From: Lineolata rhizophorae
Lineage: Eukaryota > Ascomycota > Dothideomycetes > Lineolatales > Lineolataceae
Direction of reading: 5' to 3'
DNA: 64,000 nucleotides
NCBI GenBank assembly: GCA_010093515.1
Contig: MU001699.1
Span: 245,000-308,999 of the forward strand
How positions within the stretch are numbered: position 1 is the stretch's first letter; the number at the start of each line of letters is the position of its first letter. Shown piece by piece: positions 13,046 to 22,664 of this stretch. The notes beneath the pieces are model-generated. The model did not search any database. It saw nothing but the letters and a program-made list of their open reading frames with translations, and was not told where the DNA came from. The translations under genes were made by a program, and so were the position numbers.

Positions 13046-14449
13046 CAGCTCGTAGGTAGCCTATTTCCTACCACTCTGCCTGATCCGACCACCCAACGCG
13101 ACGTCGGCGGGGGAAGCGCCGCGGCGTTGCGATCGTGCGTAGGACACGCAGCCGCATCGCGCCCAAGTCTCCCCCGGCAGGGGCGGGGCTGTGTGCAGCG
13201 TCTTCGCGCCGAGCTGGCTTTTGTCCCGACACCCCCAGGCGCTGCGCGCGCCCGGATGGAGTGCGCGAGGCGACGCGGCAGATGGCGTCCATGGACTCTG
13301 GCAGGCAGCAGCACGGCGGCCCGATTGAACGGGTGTCAGGGTGGTTCGGTCGTCCGCGTTGGGCGCCTACGTCCGCTTCCGTATCTCGCGCCCTTCGTAA
13401 GGTCCTGTCGTGCGGGCCTTTGGCGGCACGTCGTAGGCTTCTTGGATGGGCGGAGTGCGGCGGTGGGGGAGGCACGGCGTGAGCGGGTCGGGTGTGGGCA
13501 GGATGCCTGAAATCGATGTTTTTTTCATGGGGTCGAAATGAGGCCTTAATTTGGGTCTTCGGTCAGACCTCGCGAGAACGCATGTCGAACTTTCTTTTTC
13601 TTGTTGAACGTTGTGTGTATGGGGTTCGGCAATCACGGTCAAGGGCAAGGGGGTAAGGCAAAGATGGCAAAGGCCCGGGGCTGGAATGGAGGTGTGAGTT
13701 GCATGGGGATAATATCCGTTGCCCGTTGGATCCGTGATTTCCCTCCCTTACATGGCTGGATACATACAACCTAGCACTTTTTTTTACCCCCCATGTCATC
13801 GCAGATGTACCTTTTCTACGTCTGTGGGGGTTCCCGGCAACCAGTTTCTGGCGCGCTCGCTTCCGCATCCGGAATGCGATTGCGAGCTCGAGAAAGACGT
13901 TTAGACGAGGCTGTCGTCGTCGTCCTTGTCGGTCACGAAGCTGATGTTCAAGGCTCGTCTCGGCTCGCTTACCACTTATGTACCCCCCCCGGATCTCCGG
14001 CCTCCTCCGTGCAAGAAGCACCTCTCTCCATCCGAAGCGCCCCCGCCGCCGTGCTACTCCCGCATGTACGACAGGTACAGGTGGCCCAAACGGACAAGTT
14101 GCGCCGCGGCCCCTACCCACCCGCATCCGTCGTAACCTCGATCCCCCGCCCAGCCCACGCCACCAACATCAGCACCACCCATGCACGACGCCCACGGAGG
14201 GGGCCCCCCCCCCAGCCCGCATCTACCGTCGACAGCCGATCTAAAAGGGCGTCCCGTCCGTCGCTCCCGCGCATGCGGGCCCGCCGACGCGCAGCACCGC
14301 GCCGTTTCCAAAGGTTGCATGGCCGGGCGCTACTTCCGATAGGCGGTAGATGCGCGGCCGGCACGTTGTTGGATGGAGGCGCCACGCCTGCACATGCACA
14401 TGTGTAGGTAGGTAGGTAGGTAAGTAGGGCATCCTTCCCGAGGCCTGGC

Positions 14450-17400
14450 GGGCTAGCTGCTTCTCTAGCTGCTGGTCTGGGACTCGGCTGGCTGCCTGGC
14501 GGTATTTTACCGGTTTTGTTTCTTTTTCGTCGAAGCGGTGCGAAGTCTAGCTAGGCTGCTGCTAGTGCGTCGTCCTTGTCGGTCCGAGTGGTAAAAGTAT
14601 ATGCGACGCTGGGTGCGCCGGCAAACATCGTGGTCGCATCCAGATTGTAAGTTTGGCCCTGCAGCCCGCAGCTTCTCTGCGATTCATGAGCTGCGGGTTC
14701 ATTTAGCCTTCCTCCGTAACGCGTGCCGGCGGGCAACACGAGCGTGCCCAACGCACTGCTCCGTGGTGACTGTTCTCAGAGCTCAAATTGGTGTTTGCAA
14801 TTACCGATGCTCCAGCCTGCGGTCCACTAAAGCAAAGTTCAGAACATGCCATGCATACCACATGCATCAAACGGCTGACTCTAGTAGCAGCAGCACCTCT
14901 TTTTAATACAAGTCGGTCTCTTCGTCGAATCGGACTTGTCTGAGACTCGTTTCTCTTCTTCCCCATTCACCGATAGAGTCATCGATCTGTCCAAAGCCTG
15001 GAAGACCCCAGTAGACCACGTAGTCCGAGTCTTCTAAACCTTTTGTTTTTCTGCCTCCTGTGGCCCAACGATAGCAGGTAGATCCGGTGTTTCGTCTCGC
15101 TCAAGCGAAAGCTTAAACTAAACCGTGCTGCATAAATTCATCCTGCACCGACAAGCTTTGAGAAGCTCTAGGTTCAGCGGCCCGGTCGCTGAGCGGCCGA
15201 GAGACGGTTTCTTTTGATAACTATCTACTGAGAACTCCACTTCTATTCGCGCCGAGTCCTGTGCCGAGGTAGGCAGACCGGCAAGACTGAGACCACTTCT
15301 TACGTACCTCGAGACGGAGTACCGTTCTGCCGACGACTCTTCGTAGTAGCGAGGGAGGTTAAATTTGACTAGGTGCTAAAGCTAGAGTAGGAACGTCACG
15401 TCACGTCACCCCGTGAGGGCGATCGTTCGTCGTAGTCCTCCATATAGTACGAGATAGATAAGGCCGAAACGCCGGCTCATATCCTGAGTTGCATGGCTTT
15501 TACAATGTGAATTTATCAATGAAGTAGTCCATGGTATACTATAGTTGGGCTTGACGCGAAATACATGTTACTAATGTCAGGCGTCACTGAATCTGCACAA
15601 TGAAATTCTGAGAGGCAATGTGGAGTTAAGGTATTGAAGGAACTCATGTAGCGACACCTTCCGCGAGACTTATATAGCAAGCCCTGGTTTTGGTACAGAG
15701 CATAAATAGGTTTCAAAGACAGCCTAACTGTGCATGTAGATGCGGCTCACTTTTGCCACCGTTGGCGAATTGTCTAGCTATCTATAGCAACATACACCAA
15801 CTGGTCCTGACGGACTATGAACTGTATCATCACGATTAAAGGACCATTCAAAATCTCATGGATGGCCTTTGACTATCAATTAGGGCGAACGCGAACCTAA
15901 AGTCTGTTCCAAGTCCTCCAGAATGGGATGCATAATAAAAATGGCTATTCATTCCGACAAACGCACTCTACGGTTTTGCTAGTTATGTGCTTCACCTATC
16001 ATTTAGTGTTCGCAAACTGGCCTAAGACTTGAAAGTCTTTAAAGGCTTTCAAGGCTTAGTTTTGCTTACAATTTCCAAGCAATGACTTTGTCACTCCGTC
16101 TATTTAATAGCCGTGGGCTTAGAACCTAAGAAAAGTCTGCAGTTGTAGGTAGCTCCAAAACATCTTTGACAAAGCTCCGGTGCATTTACAAAGCTTTTGC
16201 CCTCGATTTTAGAGGTCTATAGATAGGTAAGCACAAGCATTACACGATAGTCTGTGCGCGGCTAGGAAATATATCTTCCACCTACGCGAACCATTGCATG
16301 TCCTCAGGGTATGTTTGTTCTTCGCCGGAGAGAACGTAAGTGCAGAGCTGGTTTAGTGTAAAAGCTTGTCTCCCAAGATCAAACTCTTCTACCCTACATC
16401 TTCCAGTCCCGTTTCTATTGCAGATGGTGGAAGTCTGTGAACAGTGTGACTTTGATGACAAAAAGCTATACAGGTGTTCTACGTAATTGGTCTTCATAGT
16501 AATAAATAGTACCTCGTATTCTCCTTGTACGCTCGGGGTCCTAGATGTACGTCTAGTAAGGCATTCGCACATAGAGACAGCGTAGAAGTCTTCAGATATA
16601 CGCATGATATCATACCATTATAGTCATATTTGTCTAAAGTTATTGAACATGGTATGCTTCCGTATATTGGAGATTATTTCCGTCACTCATGAATACTTGC
16701 AGATCATACGTGCAGCTAGTCATAACAAACATACCAAGAATAAATAATACGACATATGTCCTCGATAACATAGCTAAGATATTTAGAGCATGACATAAAT
16801 ACCCCACAGCTTCCACATCCTAGCTAACATATGTTGTTTCTATACTAATATAAGTATTTAACAGTGTATCGAACCCAAGTTACTTATATGTATCATTATT
16901 AGGACAACTATATCTAATCTTTAGGTGAAATGATGAACGCTGCACAAGTTCACATATCAAATACGCGCCGAAGTTCAACCTAAGATGGTTGTAACATAAA
17001 AGACTCTCTTGAGATATATCTATTAGCAAACATCATCCAGAAGAGTTATCTGGTTTTGGAGAGCGGTCCTCATGTTATGCATATTCTTATTATCCGGACT
17101 ATATGTCATAGAGGAGAGTCTATCAAATCCAGGAATGTGTCATTATCAAGCAACCGACCACCCCCCTTTGCAGTCCACATAATTACACCGTAATTAAGGC
17201 TATGATTCAAGAGGTGTAGAATATCAACAGTTCCCTTGTAGCACATCTATGGTCCATGCCATCTCGAAATATCAGGCGGATGTAAGAAGTAGTCCTGAAC
17301 ACGTATTTCTTATATAGGCTAGGTTTCGCAATAAAGTGTTGACTACATTCTAACGTGCTCGCTTCCGCGCAGAACTCCTAAAAATATATCCAAACTTCGA
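14450..17400. other. AT-rich, RIP-like block without intact genes
   Basis: Base composition changes gradually from about 14.5 kb and becomes clearly AT-rich from about 15.48 to 17.4 kb. TpA is abundant: in 16741-16800 there are 10 TpA against 4 CpA and 2 TpG, the direction expected after repeat-induced point mutation. Open frames are short; the longest is about 107 codons on the minus strand (16282-16605) and matches nothing recognised. The block is probably a decayed repeat, but its family cannot be named because no terminal repeats or conserved protein motifs survive to the eye. Confidence 0.6.
16022..16059. repeat. 38-bp near-perfect palindrome
   Basis: The two 19-base halves are reverse complements except for two mismatched pairs, around a central CTTTAAAG. 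It starts CTAAGACTTGAAAG and ends CTTTCAAGGCTTAG. It lies inside the AT-rich block about 1.6 kb upstream of the lone gene. Confidence 0.85.
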
Positions 17401-17455
17401 AGTGATGTGCGTTGGAAGGAGTAACATGATGTGGACGCGAGTAATTGCTAGACTG

Positions 17456-17473
17456 CACGTGATATGTCACGTG
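17456..17473. promoter_or_regulatory. Pair of CACGTG E-box sites upstream of the AT-island gene
   Basis: CACGTGATAT occurs twice, at 17456-17465 and 17468-17477, so the two CACGTG cores are exactly 12 bases apart on the same face of the helix. They lie about 235-250 bases before the proposed ATG at 17707. CACGTG is the core bound by bHLH factors of the Cbf1 type; function here is inferred from position and spacing only. Confidence 0.4.
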
Positions 17474-17706
17474 ATATACCGGTGCCTACTAGGCTACAGT
17501 TGCCCGGCTCGGAAGTGCCCCCGGCAGCGCCGCTCGCTTCGCCCACACAAAATTCCGCCAACCCTGCACCTCGCTCCAACTTTCCTTCTTCAACGCCACC
17601 AAAGCCACAACACGATCGCACGACAACCAACGATCGCGTTTCTTGCCTGCTTCGGTGGATTTTCCCTCCTATTACCTTCTTCACCTCTTTCAAAAACTTC
17701 GCTTTC

Positions 17707-19173
17707 ATGATGGTCTCTTCGGACCCCATCATCGGCGCGCACGAGGTTGCCGCCGTGCGGGACGGACTCTTCGGGTCCATCGAGACGCCCGAAGGCCTTC
17801 AGAGGGCGGAATCTGCCGCCACTAGAGTTCGTACACCCTGGTTGCTGTTCACTTTTCTCTGCCTTCGGCTTGCTAACTCTGCGATGCAGGTGCTCAAGTG
17901 GAAGGAGCGGTGCCGCGAAGCCGGCAAATTGCCGGCGGTGGTTGGGCTCACCGCTTCTATGGTGGCGTGCCTGGTTGAGGACAAGAAACGTCCTCCACCC
18001 GATGGTGATGATGAGACTGCGGAGGAAACTTTTGCGAACGCGTTGTGCTCCGCGTTTACAAGGTACGTTGAAATCACATTTTCCAAACATTTCACACTTG
18101 ACGTGCCTTACCTTCGGCATTTTCGCTGTTGATCTAAGCTGCATCTGACGCGTCGGGATTAGATTCGTGACGATGTGCTGCAACCCGGAGCTCACCGCCA
18201 GCAAGACCGTCCCGATGCGGTTGGTTGCCGCACAACGTAAATTCCCCACTAGTTGGGTGATCGCGCGCAACCTCGTCATCCATGATCAGTTGCTCCCTCT
18301 CGGTTTCGCCCGGGAGGCGACGAGGGAGGCGGTGGACTGGGCGCGCTCCCACATTTGGGACGCTTTTGCCGAGGGAATTTCCCTCGAAGACCAGTTCGCC
18401 CCCCCTCTCCCCGAATTCGCCGGGAAGTGGACGCCTGAAGAGGCGGACGCCTGGATTGAGGGACTGGTGTCGGAGTACCTCCTCCGCACCAAGTCAGAGT
18501 CTGACATCTACGAGGACCTCGCAGTTAGTAAAGCTGGAGGCCTCGCGCTCGCGGACTGGCTCGTAAAGACCGAGCGCCTCATAAGCGGCCAATTCGGAGA
18601 ATACGACAAGCTGATCGAATTCTTCGACGGCAAAGTCCCCATTTTCCTCCAACGCTTGATGAGGCAAGCGTTGAGGTATGCAAAGCATCCTCATCCGGAT
18701 GACCCTCTGTTCCCGGAAAAGAAGGAGCGCGTGGTTTCCTGGATCATGCACGTGCTTGAGAACGCGCCCTTGGCCAAGAAAGCCACCTCGAAAACTCTTC
18801 GGGAGGACATGCTCTGCCTGTGCATCCCAGACATGGACCAATGGTCCGTGGGCGTGGCAGAGCGGCTTTTGAACACGGCAAGCAGCAAATTCCGGAGGAT
18901 GCATGGCTTCCTCCTCGACGACATGAGGAAGGCCCTCGCCAGTTCTGAGCTTGCCGCATCTGCATCTCACGCGGCTCCGGCGAATGAGGAGGGAACGGAA
19001 TTGGTGGATGCTGGTGCCGCTGGTGGCGATGAAGCGACACCGAAGATCGATGAACAAGTGGTAATTGTCAAATGGTGCTACTCTCTTATCCTCTTGATAA
19101 CTATGATATATTTACGTTTTCGCAGGCCGGCCCATCCATCGACGCCAGCGGCAACGACCACGGTTCATCCTGA
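17707..19173 (+). CDS. Protein of unknown family, four exons, alone in an AT-rich island
   Basis: Exons are 17707-17826, 17890-18062, 18163-19060 and 19126-19173, joined by introns with GT donors and AG acceptors; intron 1 has a TGCTAAC branch site. The phases agree and give 412 residues. The start MMVSSDPIIG follows a pyrimidine-rich leader; an in-frame ATG at 17464 would add 81 residues but reads like UTR. No signal peptide or membrane helix is seen. The protein looks mostly helical, with a Pro/Asp-rich linker near residue 76 (KRPPPDGDDETAEE), a long helical core (WTPEEADAWIEGLVSEYL; KLIEFFDGKVPIFLQRLMRQ) and an Ala/Gly/Ser-rich tail. I do not recognise a family; no transposase, polymerase or toxin motif is visible. 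Its GC content is normal for a gene here while both flanks are AT-rich, so it is an intact gene in a gene-poor island. Retaining intron 3 (65 bases) would shift the frame and give a different tail ending at 19261. Confidence 0.7.
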
Positions 19174-21486
19174 ACCACATCTCGCGTCCCGACTCGACGC
19201 ATCGAGCGGCTGGAAGAAGTTCTGCGGGCCTTGGGCCTCTAAGCCTCTTGGCGTAGTTTAAGGGGACGAGGATGGTTTCGGGGCGGTGAAGAGCTTTTCG
19301 GACTGGAAGATCGGTGGGGATGGGTTTCCTTTTCTTTCTGCACTTTTGTAGGCGTTGGCGGTACGATTCCTTCTTGATACCCCAACTGCTTCAGATAGCT
19401 CACGAGAGAGGCTCTCGAAAACACCTCTGAGGAGGTTTTCCTTTTCTTTTTCCTTAATCCGGGACGTGGTCTTTACGGAGTTTAATGGTGGTGAAAAGAG
19501 AGAGCTTTCCTTCAATGGCTTGTGATACCCACTGTAATATGTAGAACTTGTACGAACATCAGAACGGCTCCCAAAGAGTCGGCAATTTTTCAGATGCTTG
19601 GAATTCTCTCAGGTTTATTTGATGCTGTAGCGATGACGATAGCTTTATGGATGGTGATGCCGTTGGCGATGGTCAGAACTAAATTGGCTAGAAGATTGCG
19701 CTTATGGGAGCATAGGCCATGATCATACAGCTAAGTTGTTACTGAAAGCTCAGGCTGTAGTAGTTTGGAGCACAGAGATGGACTATCTAAATTTTGCTAG
19801 TACAATTAACCTTCGAAGGTGAGACTATGTTGCTTACATGGTCTCATGGTATACAGATAGTACATTGTTACAGATATCAGTTGCGGCAGTAGTAAGAATA
19901 CCCTCATTATCAACATTGAGCTTGTATAACTTGTATGAATAAGTATTCTGACTTCAGCCTCTATATAGCATGCAATGTCGATATAGTACATGCAGGCAGT
20001 AATAATAAATGCTACCGGCGATAGTCCTAATATTGCAATGGCCGAGGCTTAACTTCTAATAACTAGGCTTAACCAACAGTGGGAACATACTCTAGTTTAG
20101 TCTGTTGTATAGCTACAAAGAATGTAATTTAAAGTTATAGTTATAAACTAGATAAGGAGATATTTTCTATTTTCCATGTTCAACCTATGAGAATCAAAGT
20201 ATGTAGATATAGCAGATATAAGTAGTAGCTCTACATATGAAGGAGGGAAGAATGTTTAGCTTGTTTGAAGCATCTGATTTGAAGTAAGTAGGTCGCAGAA
20301 TATCCTACGGCGACTATCAGGTTAAATTACATGAGATATTCTGCGACCTACTTACTTCAAATCACATGCTTCAAATAAAGTTGAACCGGTTCCCCTGCGT
20401 CATATTGACTTACAGTTATACTGAATACAAGTTTTGTAGTAGATATCAGTTCAAATTCAAGTTCTTTTCTTTTTGCCACAGTTTAGTATATAGTTGGGTG
20501 TCATATGATAGCATGAAACAAAATTGTATAACGATACAACGATGCTGCATATACATTAGTTTACCTTTACCTTATGTGGTCGGCTTAACTTGTTAGTCAT
20601 TGATTGTACAATGCTAAGTACTCTAGCCGGACTACCAGGCACTAATCAAGGCTAAGCAACATCTGACTTGTCGACCCTCAATCGATGAATAGTTTCATTT
20701 GAGAGTAATAATGGACTAGCCCGCCTATCACTGCCTATTATGAAATTCTTTGATCGTAAAATGTGCTGCGTTCAATTCTTTCTTGAGCTGCACATGAGAA
20801 TGAGTCCTGGCTGTAGGAGTTATACGCCAACTATTGTTAGTGTTTCATATCGCGTATCAACATTGAATAGGTTGATGACTACTCTGTGACATGTGAAATT
20901 GAACTACAAACCAACGTTAAAAAGATCATTGGCTACCTTCTCAAATTTCCCAATATCAGCTCGGGGATTAGCACTCAGTGTGAAACACTCTGTTTATGGA
21001 AGATTGTGAACTTGGTATCCTTATCATGAAAGATGCAGCTGTAATAACTACTATGTTGCAGAGCTAATTATGGTTGAGGTTGGAAATTTAAATTTTTTCA
21101 AGCATAAACAAAATGACTAGGCTTTGGTATTATCGCATCTATTCATGCAATTGCTGTTGTTTGAGGAATCAACCGCTATGGATAGGCTAAACAATTCATT
21201 CAAGTTGAAGTCAGAATGTTCTACAATGATATAGGTTTTTGCATTCCATGAAATCGTACCATAGGTATCTCTATTTACAAAGGAAAAGAACTCACGCCAG
21301 CCCAAACCATGGGGGATCCGTCTATCTATAGGACACAGAGAACAAGAGGCTAGCCAGCCAAACAAGCCGAAAAAGGGAATAAAAAGGAATTAAGAGGGTA
21401 TCATCATCGCTACCAAGCCACACCCATCATCTCCGCCTCCCTCCCCACTCGCCCACTAAACCCACGAAACACCTTCCTCTCCCAAC
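19174..21486. other. AT-rich, RIP-like block downstream of the lone gene
   Basis: From about 19.5 to 21.4 kb the sequence is AT- and TpA-rich with only short open frames, like the block at 15.5-17.4 kb. It contains a large hairpin (20264-20375). Small frames at 19522-19722 (+) and 21117-21365 (-) have no recognisable motif. The first 300 bases after the stop are probably the 3' UTR of the upstream gene. Confidence 0.6.
20264..20375. repeat. Inverted repeat with 40-bp arms and 32-base spacer
   Basis: Left arm 20264-20303 and right arm 20336-20375 are reverse complements with one mismatch in 40 bases. The left arm begins TTTGAAGCATCTGATTTG and carries TAGGTCGCAGAATAT next to the spacer. The spacer (20304-20335) is not self-complementary. 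It could be a small hairpin element or the remnant of an inverted duplication; no target-site duplication was recognised. Confidence 0.9.
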
Positions 21487-22664
21487 CTACTCAAACCCCA
21501 ACCTCTCTCCGTCAACCCTAAACCTCGCCGCCCATAGGCCCCTGATAACCTCTCCCTCTTCCTCCGGCACCGTCGAATTATGCCGATTATGAAACAAGAC
21601 TAAGTCCTCGCTCTGCCCAAAGCTCGCACCACCAGGCCCATTCAGGCTCGCGCACTCGCTGAACAGGCCCGACTCCAGCAGCGGCGCGTCGACGCGATCC
21701 CACTGGCCCTCTCTATCCAGGTCCGCGCTCGTCGCGTACTGGACGTCGTACTCGGGCGTGGCGAAGAAGTCGGAGCTGAAGGCCAGAAAGTAGGTGCCGG
21801 CGCGCTCGAAGACGTACGGAGCTTCGATGCCGTAGCTGCCGTCCTCGGCCGCGCTCTCCAGCAGCAGCCGGGTCGGCGCGCCCGGCACGAAGTCGAGGCC
21901 CTCGCGCGCGCCGCCGCCCTCCACCTCGCGCATCAGCAGCTTGGTGCGCCCGCCCACGTGTCCGGCGTCGATCTTCCACACTACGAACAGCCGCCCGCCC
22001 TCGCCGTCCCGGAACCCCGCCGGGTCGATGCTGCCGCCCTCGGAGCGCCGGCACACCAGCGGCTGTGGCTCGGGCACGAAGGGGCCCTGCGGCGCGTCCG
22101 CGACGGCGGCCCCGACGCAGTGCTGGCCCGGCGCGCCGGCGTCGTTGGCGCTGAAGTACATGACGAAGCGGCCGTCCGAGGCGCGGCGGATGACGTCGGG
22201 GGCCCAGACGGCGAAGGAGGGGTCGGGCGAGGTCCAAGTTGCGGCCGAGAGGTCGGGCAGCGGGTCCGTGGGTAGCGGCGTCCAGTTGGAGAAGTCGGTC
22301 GAGCGCGCGAGGTTGATGTTGCGGGACGAGGTGCCGGTGCCGTAGGCGTAGTAGGTGTTGTCGACTTTGAGGAAAGCTGGGAGGAAGGGAGGGGAGGTGT
22401 TAGAGTGGGGTTGGTTGGTTCGGGGGTGGGGGGCTTCGTGAGGTGGGTGGGGGTGGTGTGGGTAGGGGGGGAGGGTTTGCATGGGGGTGGTGAGGGCTTA
22501 CCTGGGTCCGGGAATTCATTGAGTACGGGGCCGACGATGCCATGGCAGGTGCCGTCTTGGCGGGCTTTGTTGGCGTGTGAGGAAGATTCGGAGATGGGTA
22601 TGGCGAGGGAGGAAGTCGTTAGAGCGACTAAGAGTGTGGTGAGCGTAGCTTTAGAAATGACCAT
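21487..22664 (-). CDS. Secreted glycoside hydrolase family 43 enzyme
   Basis: Exon 1 is 22664-22502 and exon 2 is 22376-21487; the intron (22501-22377) has a GTAAGC donor and CAG acceptor. The product has 350 residues. Residues 1-20 form a signal peptide (hydrophobic run TLTTLLVALTTSSLA). The rest fits the five-bladed beta-propeller of GH43, which acts on arabinan, xylan or related plant polysaccharides outside the cell. Expected acidic residues are in place: Asp53 in FPDPAF (general base), Asp172 in GSIDPAGF (pKa modulator) and Glu239 in YGIEAPYVF (general acid), plus His317 in FHNRHN near the centre of the propeller. The propeller also shows FAVWAPDV. No carbohydrate-binding module is present. 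Substrate (arabinosidase or xylosidase) cannot be decided by eye. It is the first gene right of the AT-rich island. Confidence 0.9.

Larger units (their letters stand above)
1011..14450. other. Long GC-rich intergenic region without a convincing gene
   Basis: About 13.4 kb. Many short open frames occur on both strands, but they overlap each other, are rich in Arg/Pro/Ala/Gly as expected from GC-rich random sequence, show no recognisable domain, and do not assemble through consensus introns. The stretch holds homopolymer runs (C-rich near 8005-8020, T-rich near 6957-6981, A-rich near 9286-9299), microsatellites and many TAC/GTA motif clusters. It may include the 5' UTR and promoter of the left-edge gene next to 1010. 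A transcribed noncoding RNA cannot be excluded from sequence alone. Confidence 0.6.

Noticed and set aside
15480-17400. Naming the AT-rich block as a specific transposon family
   Set aside because: No terminal repeats, target-site duplications or conserved protein motifs can be seen, so only a RIP-like decayed block is claimed.
18167-19261. Reading the AT-island gene as one unspliced 364-codon gene from 18167
   Set aside because: That frame starts at a GTG in mid-domain. Upstream exons join in phase through good splice sites, and the last part is better explained by a third intron with a CGCAG acceptor.
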